Source: SLFT01 sp964493075
Lineage (GTDB): Bacteria; Hydrogenedentota; Hydrogenedentia; Hydrogenedentales; CAITNO01
Direction of reading: 5' to 3'
Assembly: GCA_964493075.1 (NCBI GenBank)
Contig: CAZBNU010000016.1
Coordinates: forward strand, 1-36,281
DNA: 36,281 nucleotides
The position numbers were made by a program, and so were the translations under genes. The notes beneath the pieces were generated by a model. That model worked only from the letters and a program-made list of their open reading frames with translations, had not been told where the DNA came from and made no database searches. The stretch's first letter is position 1. Each line of letters opens with the position of its first letter. Below, one piece after another: positions 24,317-31,892 of this stretch.

Positions 24317-25043
24317 TGTCATCAATAAATCCCTGTTGCCATTGCCGCAACTTGATACACAAATTGTAGGCGGCACCATCTGCTATTTTGAAGAAACAGA
24401 ATCCACCAATACCCATGCTCTGAAAGCTTGTGAAGATGGAAGCGTCTTCATTGCAGAGAGCCAGACGGCGGGTAGAGGTAGACACGGTACCCGCTGGCAC
24501 AGCGCCCCGTCTTTGGGATTATGGTTCAGTGTATGTCTGGCGGCCCCCCTGCGAGGCATCAATTTTGCCGCTGCTCTCGCGGTGCGCAACGCAGTTGCAG
24601 ATGAAGTCGCTTTAACCGTAAAATGGCCAAACGATCTGTACGCTGGCCAACGCAAAGTGTGCGGCATTCTTATTGAACAGCGCAAAGAGTGGTTTGCGCT
24701 GGGCATTGGTCTTAATGTAAACCATCAGATTGAGGATTTCCCGCCGGCATTGCGCCACCGTGCCGGTTCCCTGTTGCTGGCTTCCGGCCATCACTGGGAT
24801 CGGAGATTAGTACTCGTGCGCCTGCTGGCACACCTCGATACCATGGTGGTACGATTGCGGGAAGGCGAATGCAGCCGGATACGTGAAGAGTGGATAGACG
24901 CCTGTGCTATTATTGGCAGGCATATACGGCGCGGCACTGTCAGCGGATATGTCACTGCAGTAGATGACAACGGTGCGCTCCTTGTTGAAACTGAATCTGG
25001 AGTCCGTTGTATTACCAGCAGCGATATAGCCGTTTTGGGATAA
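24309..25043 (+). CDS. birA: Biotin--[acetyl-CoA-carboxylase] ligase
   Basis: Activates biotin with ATP and attaches it to carrier proteins. The protein is 244 residues from ATG 24309, which overlaps the nadC end. The catalytic motif is GRGRHGTRWHSAPSLGLWFS, followed by LTVKWPNDLYAG, CGILIEQR and FALGIGLNVNH, and an SH3-like C terminus (GRHIRRGTVSGYVTAVDDNG). There is no N-terminal helix-turn-helix DNA-binding domain as in E. coli BirA, so this is a monofunctional ligase, not a repressor. It lies between nadC and coaX in one transcription unit. Confidence 0.95.
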   Translation: MSDVINKSLLPLPQLDTQIVGGTICYFEETESTNTHALKACEDGSVFIAESQTAGRGRHGTRWHSAPSLGLWFSVCLAAPLRGINFAAALAVRNAVADEVALTVKWPNDLYAGQRKVCGILIEQRKEWFALGIGLNVNHQIEDFPPALRHRAGSLLLASGHHWDRRLVLVRLLAHLDTMVVRLREGECSRIREEWIDACAIIGRHIRRGTVSGYVTAVDDNGALLVETESGVRCITSSDIAVLG

Positions 25044-25075
25044 ACGATGTATAGCATCAGCAAAAGGTGATTGCC

Positions 25076-25852
25076 ATGTTATTGGTAGTGGATGTAGGCA
25101 ATTCTCATACTGTACTTGGCCTCTATGAAAGAAGTGAACTCATAGGGAAATGGCGCGTTGTTTCCTCCAACTATCGCACTGGCGATGAGTTGTTCATTCT
25201 GCTTACCATGCTTTTACAAAGCATCAAGGTGGAACCCCAACAGATCAAGGGGTGTTGCGTATCCAGCGTCGTACCACAGTTAAACGCCTCCATACAGTAC
25301 GTCTGTCACCATGCCTTTAATGTGGAACCGCTCATGGTGGAACCGGGCGTAAAGACCGGCATCATCCTGCAGTGCGACAACCCGAAGGAAGTAGGCGCAG
25401 ACCGTATTGCCAACGCTGCAGGCGCGTTATCCGAATATAAGGGGCCGCTCATTGTTATCGATTTTGGTACGGCAACCACTTTCGATGTGGTCACTGAACG
25501 AGCGGAATGGCAAGGAGGCGTTATTGCACCCGGCGTACAACTTGCAGCAGACGCGCTTTTTGAACGCTGTGCCAAGTTGCCCCGTGTGGATATTGTGGCC
25601 CCAAAGAATGTTATTGGTCGAGACACCGTAACCAATATACAAGTCGGCCTCACCTATGGCTACGCTGATATGGTGGACGGACTTATACTAAGAATTTCCG
25701 AGGAAATGGGAACAAAACCTACCGTGTTGGCCACCGGTGGCCTTGCCAGAACCATTGCCAATGTGAGCAGTCGTATTGATGTGGTAGATGGACTGTTAAC
25801 CTTGAAAGGCCTGCGCGTTATCTATGATCGGAACAGTGGGACGAATCAATGA
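25076..25852 (+). CDS. coaX: Type III pantothenate kinase
   Basis: Phosphorylates pantothenate in the first step of CoA synthesis. The protein is 258 residues from ATG 25076, with AAGGTGA five bases upstream; a GTG nine bases earlier is less well supported. The ASKHA-fold motifs are LVVDVGNSHTVLGLY (Asp6 in the first phosphate loop), GADRIANAAGALS, IVIDFGTATTFDVV and GGVIAPGVQLAADALFERCA. Type III enzymes are usually insensitive to CoA feedback and need a monovalent cation. With panBCD 22 kb upstream, the window codes for most of the route to phosphopantothenate. The stop overlaps the lptC start as ATGA. Confidence 0.96.
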   Translation: MLLVVDVGNSHTVLGLYERSELIGKWRVVSSNYRTGDELFILLTMLLQSIKVEPQQIKGCCVSSVVPQLNASIQYVCHHAFNVEPLMVEPGVKTGIILQCDNPKEVGADRIANAAGALSEYKGPLIVIDFGTATTFDVVTERAEWQGGVIAPGVQLAADALFERCAKLPRVDIVAPKNVIGRDTVTNIQVGLTYGYADMVDGLILRISEEMGTKPTVLATGGLARTIANVSSRIDVVDGLLTLKGLRVIYDRNSGTNQ

Positions 25853-26433
25853 CGGTACGGTGCATTTCCATACTTCTGCTGCCTTTCATGCTGTTGCTGG
25901 GATGCTCCTCCCCACCACCAACTCCCAATCCAACGCCATTGGAAAACGAGGTTGAAAATCCCGCGAATAGTGATGCCATGACCATGCAAGGCATTGATTT
26001 GTATATGCACCGCCCCACCTCAAAGAAAGTAGGAGCCCAAAAGCCAGAATTGTGGGTGCACGCTGAAAGTATGGCCATTGGCGACGGAAACACCTATCAT
26101 TTTGAAAATGCCCGCGCATTCATATACAGTCAGGATGAAGCCGAAGAAGTCGTGATAGAGGCCAAACGCGGCAGTTTTGAACAGGACGCCAGTGCGGTTT
26201 TGGAAGGCGATGTAACTCTGACGGCAGGAACATTGCACATGCTTCTTACAGACATAAAATGGATGCGGCCCGAGGACGGCACCACTGGATCCGCATTTTC
26301 TGATAAACCTGTTGTTATTGATGATCCTGACCTGCAGTTAAATGCTTCAGGCATGCGGCTCCATCCGGATACGCAACAATTTGAACTGGACAACGTTTCC
26401 GGCGTAGTCCGGTTTGGAGGAAAACTCTTATGA
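25849..26433 (+). CDS. lptC: LptC-like lipoprotein of LPS export
   Basis: The protein is 194 residues. The N terminus is a hydrophobic segment ending LLLGCSSPPPTP, so lipidation at Cys19 is predicted; classic LptC is instead anchored by an N-terminal membrane helix. A proline-rich linker leads to an OstA/LptC-type beta-jellyroll (GIDLYMHRPTSKK, ELWVHAESMAIGDG, ARAFIYSQDEAEEVVIEAKRG, LEGDVTLTAG, LDNVSGVVRFGGKLL). It overlaps coaX by 4 bases and the next gene by 4 bases (ATGA), so it is translated in a coupled block. It would bridge the LptBFG pump and the LptA-like protein. lptF and lptG are not in the window. Confidence 0.82.
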   Translation: MTVRCISILLLPFMLLLGCSSPPPTPNPTPLENEVENPANSDAMTMQGIDLYMHRPTSKKVGAQKPELWVHAESMAIGDGNTYHFENARAFIYSQDEAEEVVIEAKRGSFEQDASAVLEGDVTLTAGTLHMLLTDIKWMRPEDGTTGSAFSDKPVVIDDPDLQLNASGMRLHPDTQQFELDNVSGVVRFGGKLL

Positions 26434-27311
26434 AAACTGTAACTGTAATGACGGCATTATTTCTTATTGCCACAGTATCTGCTGCACAGTTGGAAGATTC
26501 CATGGGCGGCTACACAAGCATGGAAATTGAAGCTGGAAACATGAAAGGCAATTTTGCCACAGGCGCCATTGAAGAAATGACGGGCGGTGTCCGCATCAAA
26601 TTGCTGTCTGATGAAGCGGATATGGAAGACCTGCCCATATCAGCAAATTCAATGCGCTTTACCTGGGCGGAAGGACGCACAACACCCACAACCATCATCA
26701 TGGAAAAAAATGTCAACGTGAATCATCCCGATGCCTCGGTGAAGGCTGACCGTGCCGAATGGGATTTTGATTCCGGCGAGCTGGTCTTTACAGGCAATCC
26801 CGAAGTCAATAATGACCGTCTGAAGGGATTGCGCGGCGATAAAATGACCCTCAATCTCAAGACCAATACCTTTGAGGTTTCCCAGGTGCGCGCCGACCAA
26901 GTGCCACTACAGGCCCCCGAAGGCGCAGGCACTGCGGTGCCCAAAGACAGTCTGCGCACATCGGATATCAAGGACTGGACGCAGTTGCTGAACACTATAA
27001 AACAACAGGCGCAGGCGCAGGCGGCTTCACCCGGAAAACAGATTGTTTCGCAAATGTCCGCCCAGAACCAGCAGTTGCTTCTTGCGTTGGATACAGCATT
27101 GCTGCTGGAACGGAAAGAGGACATACTAAAGTTGATCAACGATCTACTACCCAAGCCGGGGTTATACAACAAGACAGCATGGGACGGTGTGACACTTCCT
27201 GAAGAGGTAACCCAGTTGCTTGCCGCGGAATCTTTGGACGCGGCAGGACAGGCGCGCCTGAACCGGCTGCTTCTGGAAGCGGCATATCCCTTTGCATTTT
27301 CCGGACAATAA
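26430..27311 (+). CDS. lptA: LptA/OstA-like periplasmic protein with a long C-terminal extension
   Basis: The protein is 293 residues. A cleavable signal peptide (cut after VSA near residue 19) is followed by an OstA-like beta-jellyroll to about residue 160: SMEIEAGNMKGNFATGAIEE, ISANSMRFTW, NVNHPDASVKADRAEWDF and LRGDKMTLNLKTNTFEVSQV. Typical LptA is about 180 residues, so the last 130 residues are extra. They contain a Gln/Ala-rich helical region (IKQQAQAQAASPGKQIVSQM), leucine-rich helices (LLLALDTALLLERKEDILKL) and a tail ending AYPFAFSGQ. Their function is unknown; they may bind the next component in the bridge. It overlaps lptC by 4 bases and is 11 bp from lptB. Confidence 0.8.
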   Translation: MKTVTVMTALFLIATVSAAQLEDSMGGYTSMEIEAGNMKGNFATGAIEEMTGGVRIKLLSDEADMEDLPISANSMRFTWAEGRTTPTTIIMEKNVNVNHPDASVKADRAEWDFDSGELVFTGNPEVNNDRLKGLRGDKMTLNLKTNTFEVSQVRADQVPLQAPEGAGTAVPKDSLRTSDIKDWTQLLNTIKQQAQAQAASPGKQIVSQMSAQNQQLLLALDTALLLERKEDILKLINDLLPKPGLYNKTAWDGVTLPEEVTQLLAAESLDAAGQARLNRLLLEAAYPFAFSGQ

Positions 27312-27322
27312 AGGAGAGCCTC

Positions 27323-28066
27323 GTGGAAGCGGTTGAAAACGCCCTGTTATATACGGATGGACTGGTCAAAGCCTTTAAGAAGCGCGTGGTGGTGCGTGAT
27401 GTCCATATCGCCCTGAATGCCGGTGAGGTGGTAGGACTGCTTGGTCCAAACGGCGCAGGAAAAACCACCACCTTCAGCATGATTGTGGGACTGCTGAAAC
27501 CGGATCAGGGGCGTATCCTGTTTCAGGGAAATGATGTCACAAGAATGCCCATGTACCGGCGCGCCCAAGCGGGTATGGCATACCTGCCCCAGGAACCATC
27601 CGTGTTCCAGCAGATGACGGTGCGCCAGAATCTCCAGGCAATTTTGGAGTACCAGCCCATCAATAAACAACAGCGCAACGAGCGCATTGATCTGCTGCTG
27701 GAAGACCTTGCCATTGCCCATCTCGCGAACAGCCCTGCGTACACACTGTCAGGCGGAGAAAGGCGACGCACGGAAATTGCCCGCGCCCTTGCCATCGAAC
27801 CACGCATCTTTCTGCTGGATGAGCCTTTCGCAGGGATTGATCCTATTGCCGTAGCGGACTTGCAGGAAATTGTTTCCCACCTTCGCGACAAGGGCATCGG
27901 CGTACTCATCACAGACCATAATGTGCGCGATACCCTCGAAATTACCGACCGCGCCTACATCATCAATGAAGGCGTTGTGCTGGCTGACGGCGCACCCCGC
28001 GATATTGCCGACAACCCCATGGTGCGGAAGATATATCTGGGTGAGAAGTTTAAATTGGGGGGATAA
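27323..28066 (+). CDS. lptB: LPS export ABC transporter ATP-binding protein
   Basis: The protein is 247 residues from GTG 27323, with AGGAG six bases upstream. Walker A is GPNGAGKTT at 41-49, the Q-loop region is AYLPQEPSVFQQMTV, the signature is LSGGERRRTEIARAL and Walker B/D-loop is FLLDEPFAGIDP near 165-175, with the switch His in LITDHNVRDTLEITDRAYII. These last blocks are characteristic of LptB. It powers LPS extraction from the inner membrane together with LptFG, which are not in the window. The gene ends only 14 bp from the convergent zwf stop, with no terminator hairpin visible. rpoN, often next to lptB, is absent here. Confidence 0.95.
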   Translation: MEAVENALLYTDGLVKAFKKRVVVRDVHIALNAGEVVGLLGPNGAGKTTTFSMIVGLLKPDQGRILFQGNDVTRMPMYRRAQAGMAYLPQEPSVFQQMTVRQNLQAILEYQPINKQQRNERIDLLLEDLAIAHLANSPAYTLSGGERRRTEIARALAIEPRIFLLDEPFAGIDPIAVADLQEIVSHLRDKGIGVLITDHNVRDTLEITDRAYIINEGVVLADGAPRDIADNPMVRKIYLGEKFKLGG

Positions 28067-28080
28067 GTATCCTACCCACC

Positions 28081-29562
28081 TCACCGCCAGGTAGCACCAT
28101 GAAGCGCTGCCAGAGCCCCAGCCGACCTTGGGCCATCACTGCCGAAAGGATATTCCTGCGGCTTAATGGTGCAGGACTCTAAATCAAACAACACCGGCGT
28201 AAATACATCCCAAGCCGCAGCAAGTTCATCAGCGCGGATAAATAAACTTTTATCGCCTTTGATAACATCCAGAATCAGGGACTCGTAGGCATCTGGCATC
28301 TTGTCATAAACATCCGCATAACTAAGGTTCAGATGGGTTTTATGCAAGGACATGGGCAGTCCCGGCATCTTGTTCATGAAAGATAGAGAAATCCCTTCAT
28401 CAGGCTGTACACGAATGACCAATTCATTGGCCTCAGGAACAGTCTTTGACGTGCTGAATATATTCGCAGGCACATCACGGAACACAATGCTGATTTCTGT
28501 TTTCCGATCATTAAGCGCTTTTCCCGCACGTATAAGAAAAGGAATGCCGTCCCAGCGACGGTTCCTGATCTTCAACGCGACTGCGGCGTAGGTGGGCGTA
28601 ATGGAACCTGCGGGAATGCCCGGCTCATCCAGATACCCCTTTCGTGGTATATTCTGATAGTCTGCAGCAGCATACTGGCCTACTACAATATCGTCAAGTG
28701 TCGCAGGCGCAATGGATCGAAGCGCTTTTACCTTTTCATCGCGGATATATTCGGGATTAAGACTCAAAGGCTCTTCCATGGCGGTCAGTGCCATGATCTG
28801 CAGCAGATGATTCTGCATCACATCACGGATGATGCCGTAGGCGTCGAAGTATCCGGCCCGTCCCTCCACGCCGATATCCTCCATCCAGGTAATCAGCACA
28901 TGGGCAATGTTAACGCGGTTCCATAAGGGTTCGAAGATGAGGTTTGCGAAACGCAACGCCATAAGGTTCTGGATGACTTCCTTGCCAAGGTAGTGATCAA
29001 TGCGGTAGGTCTGCTCTTCGGTGAACACCTGCGCCAGATCCGCGGTGAGTTCATCAGAGGATTTTCGGTCCCTGCCGAAAGGCTTTTCAATGACCACGCG
29101 ACAGGATCGTTTCTCGGGAATGTTGGCCGTCAGACCGGCTTCGGACAGGGAGTTCGCCACAGGCATAAACAAAAAAGGCGGGATGGAAAAATAAAACAGA
29201 CGGATAACTGGTACTTCCTTCGTCTCCCCTGCTTCCAGAACGGAATTGAGTTTTTGAAAGGAATCCGGATCGTCATACTTGCCGTCAACATAATGGCATC
29301 GGGACAGAAATTCATCCATCAGCCGTTTGCACTCCTGCTCGCCCGGTGTATAGCGGCAGGTCAGGCGGCGCATCAACGACTCACGAAAGGCCTCATCGGA
29401 CATGGCAGTACGGGCAAAGCCATAACAATGAAAATGTTCCGGTAATAAATTCCGGCAATACAGAGAGAACAACGCCGGGAATATTTTCTTCACCGCCAGA
29501 TCGCCGGACGCACCAATAACCACGATGGACAGATGCTTGTCTTCTTGAATGTGATTTTCCAT
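28081..29562 (-). CDS. zwf: Glucose-6-phosphate 1-dehydrogenase
   Basis: Oxidises glucose-6-phosphate to 6-phosphogluconolactone with NAD(P). The protein is about 493 residues from ATG 29562, with AAGGG six bases upstream; the open frame extends 50 codons further without family sequence. The Rossmann motif IVVIGASGDLAVKKIFPALF starts near residue 12. VVIEKPFGRDR, the active-site YRIDHYLGKEVIQN with His190, and the C-terminal FLIRAGKALNDRKTEISIVF follow. No pgl or gnd is nearby. It is a single gene, convergent with lptB and divergent from queA. It could feed either the pentose phosphate route or an Entner-Doudoroff-type route. Confidence 0.96.
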   Translation of the reverse strand: MENHIQEDKHLSIVVIGASGDLAVKKIFPALFSLYCRNLLPEHFHCYGFARTAMSDEAFRESLMRRLTCRYTPGEQECKRLMDEFLSRCHYVDGKYDDPDSFQKLNSVLEAGETKEVPVIRLFYFSIPPFLFMPVANSLSEAGLTANIPEKRSCRVVIEKPFGRDRKSSDELTADLAQVFTEEQTYRIDHYLGKEVIQNLMALRFANLIFEPLWNRVNIAHVLITWMEDIGVEGRAGYFDAYGIIRDVMQNHLLQIMALTAMEEPLSLNPEYIRDEKVKALRSIAPATLDDIVVGQYAAADYQNIPRKGYLDEPGIPAGSITPTYAAVALKIRNRRWDGIPFLIRAGKALNDRKTEISIVFRDVPANIFSTSKTVPEANELVIRVQPDEGISLSFMNKMPGLPMSLHKTHLNLSYADVYDKMPDAYESLILDVIKGDKSLFIRADELAAAWDVFTPVLFDLESCTIKPQEYPFGSDGPRSAGALAALHGATWR

Positions 29563-29710
29563 GAATTTCCCTTTTGTATTGAAACAGCATGAGACACCCA
29601 TTTTATTGCACAGGCCAGGAATAAAAAAAGTCCCACACTGGATTATGGGTGTCTTACCATGATAAAACTTGTCGTGAAAACAAATGCAGGAACCGAACCG
29701 AAGTAAGAAC

Positions 29711-30845
29711 ATGAAAACAGAAGCACTGAATTATACCCTTCCTGAAACACTTATAGCACAGCATCCCGCAGAAAAGCGGGACGCCTCACGGCTTATGGTG
29801 GTGCATCGTGACACACGAAAAATTGAAACCGACACCTACAGCAATGTTGCCAATTACCTGCAACAGGGCGACTGTATGGTCTTGAACAATACCCGCGTAA
29901 TCCGGGCACGGTTACTTGGCCACAAGGAAACCGGCGGCCAGGTGGAGGTGTTCCTTCTTCGGGAAACAACGCCGGGAACCTGGATTGCGATGGTGCGGCC
30001 CTCCGCAAAGGTGAAGCCGGGTAGCCGTGTGCTGTTCCCAGCGGGCCTTTCAGCCATTGTGGCGGCACCCTTGCCCGATGGACGCCGCGAAGTGCGGTTT
30101 GATGTGCCAGATGTGATCCAGCATCTGGAGCAGGCAGGAGAGATACCGTTGCCGCCCTATATCAAGCGCGAAACCACAGAACCCAGTGATGCCCAGCGCT
30201 ACCAGACCATATTCGCAGAATACCCTGGCGCTGTTGCCGCGCCTACAGCCGGATTGCATTTCACGGATGAGGTCTTTGCCCGGTTGGATGTCAAAGGGGT
30301 AAAACGCACCTTTCTGACGCTCCATGTGGGCTATGGCACCTTCAAGCCTATTACNNNNNNNNNNTACAAATATGTTGCTAATTATGTCAACCAATGCAGA
30401 ATGTATTTGTGTGTGTTTTTTATGCTGAACCCTTTTATAGTATTGTGGCACCTTCAAGCCTATTACGGCGGACACCCTGGAAGAACATGCGGTGGACGGC
30501 GAAGAGTTTGAGTTTACCGAAGAAGCGGCGCTGTCTCTGAATCAAGTCCGTGCTGAAGGTGGACGCATCATAGCCGTTGGTACAACCTGTTGCCGTGTAC
30601 TCGAAACCCAGTATCAGGACAATGCCTACCACCCCGGCAGCGGCATCACGAATCATTATATTTACCCACCCTACACTTTCCAAGGCGTTGATGTGCTTCA
30701 AACCAACTTCCACCTGCCCAAATCAAGCCTGCTGGCATTGGTCTGCGCCTTTGCGGATTACGAACTGGTCATGGAAGCCTACCACAAAGCAATTCAGGAG
30801 CGCTTCCGTTTTTATTCTTATGGCGATGTCATGTTGATTGTATGA
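29711..30845 (+). CDS. queA: S-adenosylmethionine:tRNA ribosyltransferase-isomerase, interrupted
   Basis: Makes epoxyqueuosine in tRNA by transferring ribose from SAM. The first part (29711-30354) carries NYTLPETLIAQHPAEKRDAS, CMVLNNTRVIRARL, GGQVEVFLLRE, PTAGLHFTDE and LHVGYGTFKPIT. The rest (30467-30845) carries the region around VDGEEFEFTEEAA, RIIAVGTTCCRVLE, TNHYIYPPY and VLQTNFHLPKS. Between them lie 10 Ns, 81 AT-rich bases and a second copy of the 21 bp preceding the Ns. Removing the Ns, the AT-rich insert and the second copy (112 bases) restores one frame of exactly 340 codons, the normal QueA length. The gene is therefore probably intact in the genome, unless the insert is real. Confidence 0.88.
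30334..30354. repeat. 21-bp direct repeat, left copy (queA gap edge)
   Basis: The 21 bases beginning tggcacc and ending ctattac are exactly repeated at 30446-30466. They lie immediately left of the N run. The exact match at a gap edge suggests an overlap that the assembler failed to collapse. Confidence 0.9.
30355..30364. other. Assembly gap of 10 N inside queA
   Basis: Ten undetermined bases. The following 81 bases (30365-30445) are strikingly AT-rich compared with queA and have no similarity to QueA in any frame. Confidence 0.95.
30446..30466. repeat. 21-bp direct repeat, right copy (queA gap edge)
   Basis: Exact copy of 30334-30354. From here queA resumes in the correct frame. If the intervening bases are an insertion, the 21-bp repeats would be an unusually long target duplication. 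Confidence 0.9.
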
Positions 30846-30860
30846 TAAAATCTCCTGGTT

Positions 30861-31433
30861 ATGCGAACCTTTATTGCCATAGAATTGCCGGAAGCGACGC
30901 GGGTGGCCCTGTATGATTTCAGGGAACTGCTCCGTCGAAAAGGGATACACGCCACCTGGGTGAAACCGGAGGCGATGCACCTCACCTTGCGGTTTCTGGG
31001 GGACGTTACGGAAGAACAGGCAAGTACACTTTCCGCCATCCTCACAGAAGCGTATTCGAGTACGGCTGCGCCGTTCCTTCTGGTGCGTGGCGTTGGCGCG
31101 TTTCCATCCTCAACAAATCCGAGCATTTTATGGGCTGGTATTGACACACTCCAAGGTAATCTGGAGACTTTACAGCAGGCGGCGGAGTCCGCCGCACGTC
31201 AGATTGGGATTCCTCCGGAGGCCAAACCATTCCATCCCCACATTACCCTGGCGCGATTTAAGAAACGAGAAGATAGCCGTTCAGCGGCACAACTCATAAC
31301 GCCTTACCTGGCGGAAGACATGAAGCCAGAATTTGGAAATGAATTCAGGGCGTCAAACGTGGTATTGTTTAACAGTACGCTAACGAAAAACGGCCCTGTT
31401 TACAAAATACTACAGGAATTTCCCCTGTCATGA
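30861..31433 (+). CDS. thpR: RNA 2',3'-cyclic phosphodiesterase
   Basis: The protein is 190 residues of the LigT/2H phosphoesterase family. The two catalytic HxTx motifs are HLTLRFLGDV with His40 and HITLARFK with His127. The N-terminal RTFIAIELPE and the central ILWAGID match the family. It opens cyclic phosphodiesters at RNA ends; its physiological role in bacteria is poorly defined. It begins 15 bp after queA and overlaps yggT by 4 bases (ATGA). No good ribosome-binding site is visible, so expression is probably coupled. Confidence 0.92.
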   Translation: MRTFIAIELPEATRVALYDFRELLRRKGIHATWVKPEAMHLTLRFLGDVTEEQASTLSAILTEAYSSTAAPFLLVRGVGAFPSSTNPSILWAGIDTLQGNLETLQQAAESAARQIGIPPEAKPFHPHITLARFKKREDSRSAAQLITPYLAEDMKPEFGNEFRASNVVLFNSTLTKNGPVYKILQEFPLS

Positions 31434-31702
31434 TAGAAGATTCGAACATAATCGGCACCGTAGTCGGCACCATCATTTACAGCGCAATTACGTTGTATAT
31501 GATGGCCATATTGACACGCTGGACGGCCCCGTTTCTGTCTCTGGACCTGTATCAGAAACGATTGCGCTTTATCCCGGCCATAACAGACCCGTTCCTGAAA
31601 CTCATCCGGCGCACCCTGCCGCCCATGGGATTCACGGACTGGTCACCCGTGGCAGCACTGCTGATACTATGGGTTGTCCGCGTAGTACTGGTACGCCAAT
31701 AG
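31430..31702 (+). CDS. YggT-family membrane protein
   Basis: The protein is 90 residues with two membrane segments, about 8-32 (GTVVGTIIYSAITLYMMAIL) and 68-88 (SPVAALLILWVVRVVLV). Between them is the family signature FIPAITDPFLKLIRRTLPPM. YggT proteins are inner-membrane proteins of uncertain function, linked in other bacteria to cell division and osmotic stress. It overlaps thpR as ATGA. It is the last gene before a 190-bp region holding repeats. Confidence 0.9.
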   Translation: MIEDSNIIGTVVGTIIYSAITLYMMAILTRWTAPFLSLDLYQKRLRFIPAITDPFLKLIRRTLPPMGFTDWSPVAALLILWVVRVVLVRQ

Positions 31703-31739
31703 ACCTTTGTTTTATAGTATGTGCAAATAAGCGCCTAAC

Positions 31740-31818
31740 GTCATTGCGAGGAACGAAGCAATCTGATGCTACGCAATGACTATCTTGTTAATCAGATTGC
31801 TTCGTGCCGCGCAATGAC
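31740..31818. repeat. 79-bp palindromic intergenic repeat
   Basis: Inverted arms of 28 bp (31740-31767 and 31791-31818) match at 26 of 28 positions: left gtcattgcgagga onwards, right its complement. The 23-base centre contains another gcaatgac. It would form a very stable hairpin in DNA or RNA. The type (GTCATTGCGAGG and GAAGCAATCTGAT) resembles widely dispersed MITE-like palindromes that I recall in many bacterial genomes. It lies between yggT and proA. Confidence 0.85.
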
Positions 31819-31830
31819 GATGAATGACTT

Positions 31831-31857
31831 TTCGTGATCTTCGTGCATTTCGTGGTT
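31831..31857. repeat. TTCGTG repeat with 9-base period upstream of proA
   Basis: TTCGTG recurs at 31831, 31840 and 31849, each followed by three variable bases (ttcgtgatc, ttcgtgcat, ttcgtggtt). The proA start lies 36 bases beyond the end. The period equals that of the TATGGGA repeats elsewhere in the window, but the sequence differs. Confidence 0.8.
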
Positions 31858-31892
31858 AATAAAAAAAATCGATATACACAGGGAGGAAAACC

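Noticed and set aside
31740..31818. tRNA or attachment site at the palindrome
   Set aside because: It is a simple hairpin without cloverleaf arms, and no integrase is nearby.
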